From positions 70,170,889 to 70,234,888 of the forward strand of contig CM068388.1 in assembly GCA_034770075.1 (NCBI GenBank): a stretch of DNA of 64,000 bases, in the 5' to 3' direction. A program made the position numbers and the translations under genes. The notes under the pieces were generated by a model. It did not search any database. It saw only the letters and a list, made by a program, of their open reading frames with translations, and had not been told where the DNA came from. Shown piece by piece: positions 50,770 to 61,300 of this stretch (the first letter of the stretch is position 1; the number at the start of each line of letters is the position of its first letter). Origin of the DNA: Aralia elata. Taxonomy: Eukaryota > Streptophyta > Magnoliopsida > Apiales > Araliaceae.

Positions 50770-51313
50770 GTGAATATTCCTTTACTTAATGCAATCAAGC
50801 AAGTGCCAAGGTATGCAAGATTTTTAAAAGAATTGTGCACTAACAAAAGAGAATTGAAAGATGATGAGAGAGTCACTGTTAGTGAAAATGTATCAGCAGT
50901 TCTTCAAAAACAAATGCTCCCTAAATATAAAGATCTAGGCATGTTCACAATTCCATATAGAATAGGTAATAGTAGATTTGAAAAAGCTATACTAGATTTA
51001 GGAGTGTCAATTAATGTTATGCCATTATCTGTTTATACTTATTTAAATTTAGGCCTTTTTAAAACAAACCGGTGTTATTATTCAATTAGCTGATCATACT
51101 AACACTTACCCCCAATGGGTGATTGAAGATGTTTTAGTGCAGGTGAATGAACTAATCTTTCCTGCAGATTTTTACATTGTGGATATGGATGACGATATAT
51201 CTCCAAATCCTTCACATATTTTGTTAGGGAGGCCATTCTTAAAAACAATAAAGGCAATGATTGATGTGCACAATGGGACCTTGACCATGGAGTTTGATGG
51301 CGAAAAGATTTAA
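50770..51313 (+). pseudogene. Retroelement B protease, copy 2
   Basis: A 107-residue frame (50770-51093) carries FLKELCTNKRELKDDERV, then PYRIGNSRFEKAI and the active site DLGVSINVMP. After one frame change the rest follows at 51119-51313 (FYIVDMDDDISPNPSHILLG, RPFLKTIKAMIDVHNGTL). Confidence 0.87.
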
Positions 51314-51331
51314 TTTAATATATATAAGGCC

Positions 51332-53150
51332 ATGAGGTACCCTAGTGATATTAATCTTGTTTTTGCCACTAATGTCATTGACGCTTTAGTGCAGGGATCT
51401 TTTGAACAAATACATAAGGAAAGCTTGAAGGTTTCCATCATTAATAGTTTAGGTTTGGATAAAGAAGAAGAGATGGAGAATAATCAGGAATTGAAGGAGG
51501 CTTTGGCTGTATTGCATTCTTTGCCTAAAATTTCATATAAGTATACAATCAATTTTATTCAATTACCTAGTTCTCATAAAAAATTGTTACCATCTATTGT
51601 GCAGGCTCCAACCTTAGAACTGAAACCATTACCTATATATTTAAAGTATGCATATCTAGGGAAGGATGACACACTACCAGTGATTATTGCCAATAATCTA
51701 GCTAAAGTACAAGAGGACAAATTGTTAAGAGTCCTAAGGGACCACATAACAGTTTTTGGTTCGAAAATTACAGACATCAAAGGTATAAGCCTTGTTATGC
51801 ATATGCATAAAATCCTTTTGGAAGACGTAGCCAAGCCCTCTAGAGAAGCACAAAGAAGATTAAATCCACCCATGATGGAGGTAGTGAAGAAAGAGGTTAT
51901 AAAATTACTTGATGTAGGTATTATCTACCCAATTTCAGACAGTCAGTGGGTGAGTCCAGTGCAAGTAGTTCTAAAGAAGTCTGGTATAACTGTGATTCGG
52001 AATGACAATAATGAGTTGGTGCCCACACGTATGCAAACAAGATGGAAAGTGTGTATTGATTATAGGAACTTGAATGTTGTAACTAAAAAAGATCACTTTT
52101 CTCTTCCTTTTATTGATCAAATATTAGAAAGATTAGCTGGACATACTTATTACTACTTTTTAGATGATTTTTCATGTTATAACCAAATTGTTATTGCACC
52201 CAAAGACTAGGAAAAGACCACATTCACTTGTCCATTTGGTACATTTGCATATCGTAGAATGTCCTTCGGACTTTGTAATATACCATGTATCTTCTAGAGA
52301 TGTATGGTAAACATTTTTTCTGATCTTTTAAAAAATTGCATAGAGGTCTTTATGGATGATTTCATAGTTCATAGTGATTCTTTAGGTAATTGCTTAGATA
52401 ATTTGACTAGGGTGCTTGATAGATGCTTAGAGACTAATCTTGTTCTTAACTGGGAAAAATGTCACTTTATGGTATAGCAAGATATAGTACTTGGTCATGT
52501 TGTTTTAGCTAGAGGATTAGAAATGGATAAAGCTAAGATAGAAATTGTTACTGTTTTACCTTACCCCGCATGTGTGCAGGAGATTCATTCTTTTCTTGGC
52601 CATATAAGTTTCTATAGAAGATTTATTAAGGACTTCTTAAAGATATCTCTACCATTGTGTAAGTTGCTGCAAATGGATGTGAAATTCTAGTTTGATGATG
52701 AGTGCAATGAGACATTTGACAAATTGAAAAAACTACTGACCTTAGCACCAATGATATAACCACCAAATTGAAAGTTGTCATTTAAGATTATGTGTGATGC
52801 CAGCAATTATGCAGTAGGGGTTGTCTTAGGCCAAAGAGTTGACAAAGCTGTCCATGCCATTTACTATGCTTTTAGGACTCTAAATGTTGCTCAGATTAAT
52901 TACTCTACATCTAAAAATTAACTTTTATTTGTTATCTTTGCTTTAGACAAATTTGGATCTTATCTGCTTGGTATTAAAGTTATAGTTTATTCTAACATGC
53001 TGCTCTCAAGTATTTGTTGACAAAGAAGGAATCCAAACCAAGAATCATTAGATGGATTCTGTTGCTACAATAATTTGACTTGGAGATCAAGGATAAGAAG
53101 GGAGTGGACAACTTGGTGGCGGATCACTTGAGCAAGCTGATTAAGGATGA
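51332..53150 (+). pseudogene. Retroelement B RT and RNase H, copy 2
   Basis: Frame 51332-52210 spans the approach and the RT fingers (WVSPVQVVLKK, RWKVCIDYRNLN, FLDDFSCYNQI). A TAG at 52208-52210 ends it; the palm with FMDDFIVH follows near 52350. RNase H (IMCDASNYAVGVVLGQ) is near 52790-52840, ending EIKDKKGVDNLVADHLSKL near 53080-53140. Several stops at Gln positions. Confidence 0.88.
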
Positions 53151-53983
53151 AGAGGCACTACTATTGCATGATTCTTTTCTAGATGAGCATTTTTTTTTCA
53201 TTGATCAGACTGTACCTTGGTATGCTAATATTGTGAATTACTTAGTGAGTGCATATGTTCCTAGTGGATTCTCTAAATCCCAAAAAGAAAAGCTTAAGAG
53301 TGAGGCCAAACATTATGTATGTGATGCCCAGTATTTGTGGAAATTTTGTGCTGACCAGATAGTCAGAAGGTGTGTGCCTAATAGTTTTTGTCTATTCTAA
53401 CATTTTGTCACTCTTATGCTTGTGGAGGTCACTTTGGACCCAAAAGAATAACTCATAAGGTTTTAGAATGTAGTTTTTTTGACCAACTATTTTTAAAAAC
53501 TCTTATCTATTTTGTAAATCATGTGAAAATTGTCAAAGGTCAGGAAATATATCAAGTAAGAATCAAATGCCACAAATTTTGATCTTAATTGTTAATTTTT
53601 TTTTATATTTGGGGTATTAATTTTATGGGACCATTTCCTGCTTCTTATGGTAATGTTTTACATTCTTTTGGTTGTTAACTATATCTCTAATGGGTGGAAG
53701 CTAAAGCCACCAGAACTGATGATTCTAAAGTTGTTGCAGATTTTATCAAGTCTAATATATTTGTCAGGTTTAGAACTCCAAGGGCCATCATTAGTGATAG
53801 AGGAACTCACTTTTGTAACAAGATGTTAGCTACATTATTCAAGAAATATAATGTGATGCACAAAGTTTCTACATCCAATCATCCACAAAGTAATGGTTAG
53901 GCTGAGGTATCTAATCGAAAGGTCAAGTCCATTTTGGAGAAAGTGGTCAAACCGAACAGAAAAGATTAGAGTTAAGGTTAAAA
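53151..53983 (+). pseudogene. Retroelement B integrase, truncated, copy 2
   Basis: Frames 53080-53400 and 53388-53582 hold the N-terminal and zinc regions; 53694-53900 holds EAKATRTDDSKVVADF and IISDRGTHFCNKMLATLF with NHPQSNG. It stops where LTR C begins at 53984, so the catalytic Glu region is the last recognisable part. Confidence 0.87.
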
Positions 53984-56664
53984 TGTGACACCCCCAAACC
54001 CGGGTACTTCATTCCCATAGAATTTGGTGTTCACTGTCCAAATCATTCACATCTAACTACCCGTAAATAAAGAAATAACTGAAACTCATAACTGAAATAG
54101 AAATCCTCCCATTAAAGAGTTACATCTTAAACAAATCAATTCCAGGTTGTCTAACCTTAAAACATCATTGCGGAAACATAAAATATAACATATTAAATTT
54201 TAATTACAACATCTCAAATAACAAATAGCATTAAACAAGTCTTCATCACTTGTTTACTTTGCTCTTGCCCTTAATAATAGATGGCTTGTCAACTCTTTCG
54301 ACCTTAGCCGCAATGTTATTATGCAAGGGTGAGTAACGATTACCCACAAGTTTAACAATAATAATGATAATAATAACATGCGAGTAAATAATGGATACGA
54401 GACAATAGAAAACTCGGCTTTTGAATCCAGAATAAATACAAGATGAATAGAACATCTGAGGTTCGCAAGACCTTGAACTATGTCCTAGGTGATCAAGTAT
54501 TTCTACTTGAAACCTTTAACAGTCGTAAGAATATATGGACCTTACTTCTCGTACTTAGGGAGATCAGCCTTTTTGTACCATATATGTGCACAACATCTTA
54601 ACGCTAACGCCTAAATATAATCCCCTATAAAAGTGTTGTTCATCTCAGTTTGACATCAGAGTCCGCACTAAAGGAAGTTTGGTTTGGATTAACTTTAATA
54701 ACAGTTCTAGAATTTAGAATGCTCATCAACTATGAACTAGTCGAATTAATAAGGGTTCACTAGTCAATCAAGGTCCAATAATACAATGTAAATGATATTT
54801 AAAATCAAAGACTGAATCTCAAATGTATACAATTGAATAAACATTGTATAACCGAAGTATTACTTTAAAAGAGTTAGAACATCTCATTTAGAATCATGAA
54901 CTTGAATAAATGAGGGTAAGGAACTTGCTCAATATAAGAGTAGAATTTATAACTTGCGTAATTGAAATCAAGTTAGGCTAAAGAAACTTGCGTAATAGTA
55001 ATAAGTTAAGGGTAAGATACTTGCGTAAAAGAGGAGTAGGGTTTAAGAACTTGCCTTGTGCATTCGTTACAAAATTACAGTACACTTCCTTTAACACCCT
55101 ACACATTTAAGCCATATTGACACATCGATCAGTCACAAAACGGTATTCACTAATCGCTTACGTAACCTTATTTTATGATCCATCATTCTTTAATCATCAC
55201 ATTATATCATCTCATGTGATTAAGACTTGTTATTATGTCTTATTACTTACTTAGTGTTTCATTACATTCACTAGAATAGGTTAAGAAACTATCCCCTAAA
55301 CTGTACATATAACAGTTCATTACTGGGTCAGTTCTGCTACCAGCGCAGCCGCGCCGTTTTTGTTTTTGGCACCAGCGCGGCCACGCTAGTGCGCAGACTT
55401 AGATACTGAAGTTCGCTATACAAACTCTGCTACAAATCAAAATTCATGTATTCTTTACTTAAAGTCCAAATTACCCAATCTCAATTGATACAAACTTTAT
55501 AGAACTAAACCCAACATATACACAGTGATTATAACAACATAAACAACCTAAACCATGAATTTAAGAACTAAAATTAAGGTTTTTGTCATTTTATCAAAGT
55601 TTCATCAAATATCATGAAATCAGACATTACAAATTCGTTATAACACCAAATCAATCCATTTAAGTTTCGTTCTTTTCGTTTTTACATGTGTAAACGTAAT
55701 CAATCATTAATTCACCGATTAATGTGCATTTTAAACATAAATTTTTGTATATTTAAGCCATATTCAAATATTATTTCTCTATAAATTTTAAAACTCTAAT
55801 TAAAATATAATTCTATGGATTTATTACTCTAAAATAGTTTATAAACTTCATATAATGATTCGTACGCATATTAATGATTACAAACAACTTTTCAACAATT
55901 TACTCATGAAACTCAATTAACAGAGAACTTAAAATATATGTTCATGGAGGAAACTTAAAAACATAAATTTAAAGTTTGAATCAAGAAATTACCTTTGATA
56001 AGTTGTTTAGATTGCTAGAAGATGAAAAAAAGCTCTTTAATTCTCCAAACTCCTTCTAACTCAAAATCTCACAAGTTTTTCTCTCTTTTTCTCTCTGTAT
56101 TCTCTAACTTTAGACTTAACAAAATAATAATACTAATAATAAACTATTATAACTATACATATAAAATAACTGATGAGTACATGGGTGTCAGTTAAGCACA
56201 TAGTGACTTTAACTGCTCCCATGTTCTTAAGGCCATGTTTGGTTTATCACTTAAAAACTCCTTTTTAGTTTATTTTAATTAACTTGTTTATTATATAGTT
56301 TATTTGTCACACTTTAATTAATAAAATTATATTATTTAATTTTAATTAAATAAAAGTCACTACTACTCATTAAATCAAATTATCACATAATTAAAATTCT
56401 CATTTATTTAATTATGACAAATCAATAAATCTCTAATTAATTATTAAATTAATTAAGACAACATCACAACTATTAAACAACTCATTTAATTTAATTATCC
56501 CAATTAAATTCACACTTTGCACTATAAAATTAATGTGACATTTAATTAAATTAATTACAATAATTTCATTAAATATTTATTTAACTCAATAAATAAATCA
56601 ACACAAATATTTATTTAATTTAATAAATATTTAAAGATCAAATATAAAAATCTTGTTTGTTACA
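53984..56664 (-). repeat. 3' LTR of retroelement C, copy 2 (better reading)
   Basis: About 2.68 kb. Minus strand: starts TGTAACAAACAAG (56664) and ends GGGGGTGTCACA (53984). It has a GC-rich island at 55336-55400 ('accagcgcagccgcgcc' and a related second block) and, on the minus strand, a purine-rich leader followed by CAAAGGTAATTTC near 55990-56000. Confidence 0.87.
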
Positions 56665-56780
56665 TCTTTCCCCCCTTAAAAGGATTCCGTCCCCAGAATC
56701 ACGACTTAATTAATTCGTCCCGTTAGATTCTCCCCTCCTTACAAAGATTCTGTCCCCAGAATCGCTACACATAGACTAAG
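56665..56780 (-). promoter_or_regulatory. Duplicated polypurine-tract block of retroelement C
   Basis: Minus strand: 'gattctggggacagaatc...aaggaggggagaat' then about 60 nt later 'gattctggggacggaatcc...aaggggggaaagat' directly before the LTR. Two similar PPT-like runs with similar leaders; only the second abuts the LTR. Confidence 0.75.
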
Positions 56781-58238
56781 CAAATAACTGAGGATAATTT
56801 TTCATCATCTGATCTTCAAGTTCCCACATAACTTTTTAAGCGCTATGGTTCCTCCAGATTACCTTAATAGAAGGTATAACTTTATTTCTGAGTACTTGCT
56901 CTTTCCTATCAACTATCTGAACAGGCACTTCTTCATAAGATAAATCTTTTTCAAATTGCAGGGGTTCATATTCTATAACATGCTTGTAGTCGGGTTTGTA
57001 TGGTCATAACACCGAAACATGAAAAACGTTATGGATATGTTCTAACGCCGGAGGTAAGGCTACCTTATACGTTCACCAATTCTTCAAAATACTTCAAAGG
57101 GTCCAATGAACCTCAGGCTCAGTTTTTCGTTCTTACTAAATCGAATTTTCCCCTTCCAAGGAGACACTTTTAAGAATGAAGCTACCAGATTCAAATTCTC
57201 AATTATTGCGGTGTTGATCAACATATTTCTTTTGCCTATCCTGAGCAGCTATCAGTCTCATCCTAATCACTTTGACAATTTCGGCGGTCTGTTGTACCAG
57301 CTTTGGTCTTAGTAATTGACGTTCGCCAACTTCATCCTAGTATAATGGAGTTCTGCACTTTCTGCCGTACAACTCTTCGTAAGGCGGTATGCCAATACTT
57401 GCATTGTAACTGTTATTGTAAGCAAATTCCACCAATGGTAAATGATCATCCCAATTCCCTTTGAAATCTATGATGCAAACTCTTAAAATATCTTCCAATG
57501 TCTGAATCATTCTTTCACTCTGTCTATCAGTGTGTGGATGATATGCCGTACTCATACGTAACTGTGTTCTCATGCATTCCTGCAGGTGCTTCCAGAAGTT
57601 CGATGTGAAACGTGGATCCCTATCTGAGGCAATAGACACTAGAACACTATGCCTCGAACCAATCTCTTTCACATACAACTTCGCCAACTGATCTAGGTTA
57701 AATCTGATCTCGATCGGTAGAAAATATTTTGATTTCGTTAGTCGATCTACGATAACCCAAACTGCGTCAAAACCTTTTTCAGTCGTCAGAAGACCTACTA
57801 CAAAATCCATTATGATATGTTCCCATTTCCATTCTGGGATTTCTAACGGATTTCCCTCTGATGTTCTGCTTTAACTTTCTAACATGTCAAACACTTGGCC
57901 ACACAATCGGCAACGTCCCTTTTCATATTCGGCCACTAGAAATGCTATTGGAGATCCTAGTATATCTTCGTACTCCTCGGATGAATCGAATATCTTGAAC
58001 TATGAGCCTGGCTCAAAATTTTCTTCTTAACCTCTGGCACTGGCGGAACTCAAATTCTTCCCTCGAATCTCAATAATCCTTCGTTATCAACTTTGAATTT
58101 CACTTTATCACCTTCAGATATTCTTTTCCTGATTTTCTCACATTCTTCATCCTGAAGTTGTGTTTCCTTAATCTTATCTACCAAAGTTGGGTTGGCTCCC
58201 AATTGAAACAGTTTTTCGTCAGACTCCTTAGGATATTT
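56781..58238 (-). pseudogene. Retroelement C integrase and chromodomain-type tail
   Basis: Gypsy pol 3' part on the minus strand. 58050-58235 holds the region before the zinc module (NPTLVDKIKETQLQDEEC). 57337-57810 encodes 157 residues of the integrase core: DFVVGLL, SIASDRDPRFTSNFW, TAYHPHTDRQSERMIQTLED with all three DDE acidic residues, then GRKCRTPLY. Downstream (57330-56790) a broken frame gives KYVDQH, FHVSVL-like text and LSYEEVPVQIVDRKEQVLR, a chromodomain-type end similar to retroelement A. The upstream side is cut at 58238 by LTR D, so RT is missing here. Confidence 0.88.
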
Positions 58239-61050
58239 TGTAACGACCCCAAATTCTGAACAATCCAACTCTCCACGTCGGTCGTTAACAATACATCCTC
58301 ATTCTGACTTTACAATATTACTCAATGTTAAACTTAATAAAGTGCGGAATAATTTTAAACTTTTCAGTTTTCTTTCTTTGTTTTTCCCTGAATCATAACC
58401 TTTAATCATTTACATATTCTAGAATCATATTTACTTAATGATTTGCTTCATCAGAGTTATAATAAAAATAAAACTTACGTCTAGATTCAATATACGTCGG
58501 ATAAAATTTAATTATAAGTCAATACAAATTTTACAACTCAACATCTATTACATTTAATACATCATCCAATACATCATCCAGAACCTTCATCACGGTTCAA
58601 AAATATAAATTTAAGCTAAACATTTGATCTTCATGCATTATATCTGATTCATGCCATTCAAACAACACATAACGTTACCTTGTATCATTAACCTGCAAAA
58701 GTGGTTATTTGCAAGAATGAGCTCGACAGCTCAGCAAAATCTAACAGTTTGCATACATCACATAACACATAGATAACATGCTAATCATATACATCGTAAA
58801 CATCTGGCTAAACATATCATACATAATGTGCATCAGTTATCAAGTAATAATTGAGTTCTATAACTCAATCAACATTCTGATTTAATGAACATAGTCATAA
58901 ATTGACTTTGTCGTTTCATACCTACAACACATAGAATACATCATGCTTTTTCATTATAGATTTAAAACAATTAATCATTTAGTTCACATAACAAATAGGA
59001 ACTGAAAGACTTGCCTGGTTCGTAGATTACCAATTACCATAATTAGCCTGTACTTATCTGCACTTCATGTATCCTACACGATATATAATCATGCATAACA
59101 TTTAGTAGTCACATAGAAACACTTAGTATTAACTCTACTTTACATTTCATGATCCTTCATTTTATTCTCTATTCAATTCTCAACTTAGAAATTAAGTCCT
59201 CATCATAAACCTTTCATTTTATTACGTTCCACTTTAATCGACACATAACATTTAGTTAAGTCTTAAACTTTGTCTTTACATCACATTAGATATATATAAT
59301 GTTTATTAACACTTCTTAAGCTAATCTTCGACTTGTTATATTTTCCTTTTATGCTTAAGTCTTATAACTCGCTAAATCCCAATATTTAATCACCAACTGC
59401 GTTAATATAATGTGTTATTAAGTCTAATAATATGTTTTTCATTTCATTATAGTCATTTATTAAAGTTACATTTTCTGCACCTCCACCGGGGCGGGAGATT
59501 TCTTCACAAAATACCCGCCGGGGCAGTAGAAATTAGTACAGTAAGCCTGCCGGGGCAGCAAACTTAGTTCAACGAAACCGCTAGGGCGACAATACCTAGT
59601 GTAATTACACCGCCGGGGCGGTGAACTTGAAATCCAGATTCTGCAGTTCGTGAACTACAGAATACTCAAGCTTAAAAACACGAATTTTAAGCATCAAACA
59701 CCAATTTCAAGCATACCCAATTATCATAAAATTTGTTAAAACAAATATAAACATGTATTTAACCATCCTAAATACATATTTCACATTAATCCACCAATTT
59801 AGAGCCTCAAATCTCATGTTCATACTAATTTTTACAAACTTTAACCAATTTAGCGTAATCAATCACTACGGATTCGTTATTCAACCAAATTGATTGATTC
59901 AACTTGCAATATTTTCGTTTCTCAGAATACTAACATAATCCATTATCAATTTCAGATTTTACCCACGAATTCCTAGTCAATTTTGACTCCAAAACAGACC
60001 ACACAATATACATAAAGCCGAAACTCAAATTCTTTACTTTCAACATGCTCTTATGGATTTGATTACATCAAAATCCATTAATAGATGTTATAACAGATTA
60101 TACACACTTGATAACATATATATTCTTATCCCTCCTTAGATCATACAACCAATTTAACTATACAGAAAACTTAAAGGATGAAAACCAATAATTTAAAATT
60201 GATTCTTCTTACCTCTTTGATCTTCCTAATCTTAGTTAGATGATGATGAAGAGATTTGCTCCTCCTTGATTTCCAAATTCCTCTCTAATTTCATAGAGAA
60301 TTTCTTCTCTCTTTCTCTACTCTTTGGCTTGCAAAACCAACTGATGAAAATAACTTACGTGAGTCTTAGTTAGAGGTTTTCAACGGTTAAGAAAATCAAA
60401 GGTTTATGCCATGTTTGGCCAAACCCATTTAAAATTCCATTCTAATTTATTTTAATAATATTCTTATTATAAGATATTTTGCCACACTTTAATTTAATTA
60501 GATCTATTTTATTAATAAATCTAATTAAATCTTACTAACAAAATTATAACTTCTATTTAATAAATCATTTTATTTAATAAACCATCAATCCTCTAATTTA
60601 ATTATTCAATTAAATTATAATATTCTCATCACATTAGCGTACCAAAATACGCACCAACACTTTATACATAAATATATTCACATCAATTCACTATTTTAAT
60701 TAAGTGAATCACTCACATTATTTATGAAACTTAATTCACAATAATTTTCATTGTCCACAAGACATAACAATCAAATTATATTATTTCTCAATAAAATTTT
60801 AACTCAATTAAATTAACTAATATTATTCAACTAATTTCCTTGACAATTTCATTTAATCTTTTCAATGGTTTAATTAATTATTAAACTATTTCTTCCCAAT
60901 TACATGAATATATAATTTCTTACACATCGAACCACATATTTCATAATATGAAACACATATATACACATAATCAAACTCAAAATGTCTCATAATAAGAATT
61001 TTATTTATTAAATTCTTATTTAATAATTCCTGAAAATCTGGGTTATCACA
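58239..61050 (-). repeat. LTR of retroelement D (better reading)
   Basis: 2812 bp. Minus strand: TGTGATAACCCAG (61050) to GGGGTCGTTACA (58239). It interrupts retroelement C pol. A GC-rich island at 59480-59640 repeats 'gccggggc' motifs, including CCGCCGGGGCGG. A purine-rich leader and AAGAGGTAAGAAG follow on the minus strand near 60210-60225. Confidence 0.85.
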
Positions 61051-61300
61051 TCCTTCCCTCCTTATAAGGATTCCGTCCTCGGAATCAACGAAACCTCCCT
61101 TACTCGATTTTCACTAAATCTCTTTCATAATTATCGTTAAATAACTTAAGGCATTACCTTAGTGCAGGTTTTATTATTTTATAACCTTTGCTTAGACTTA
61201 ATCATAGTTAAGTATTACATATTCTTTAACTCGTTCATTACCTCCTAAGAATTATTATCATATACTCAACTTATAAATACTCGGGATATTACATTCACCC
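61051..61300 (-). promoter_or_regulatory. Two PPT/LTR-start-like sites right of LTR D
   Basis: Minus strand: 'gaggacggaatcc...aaggagggaagga' directly precedes LTR D. About 230 nt upstream of it, 'gatgacgaaatttttagaag' then 'aaggggtgaa' precedes TGTAATATCCCGAG at 61294, which looks like the start of another LTR (E). The order suggests D inserted into E or a composite 3' end. Confidence 0.55.

Larger units (their letters stand above)
48175..53983 (+). mobile_element. Retroelement B, Athila-like, copy 2 (better reading)
   Basis: Same element as 23014-28846 but without most of the extra single bases, so longer frames survive. Possible 5' LTR 48175-49018, primer-binding site 49031-49048, gag 49097-50765, protease 50770-51313, RT/RNase H 51332-53150, integrase 53151-53983. 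Confidence 0.87.
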
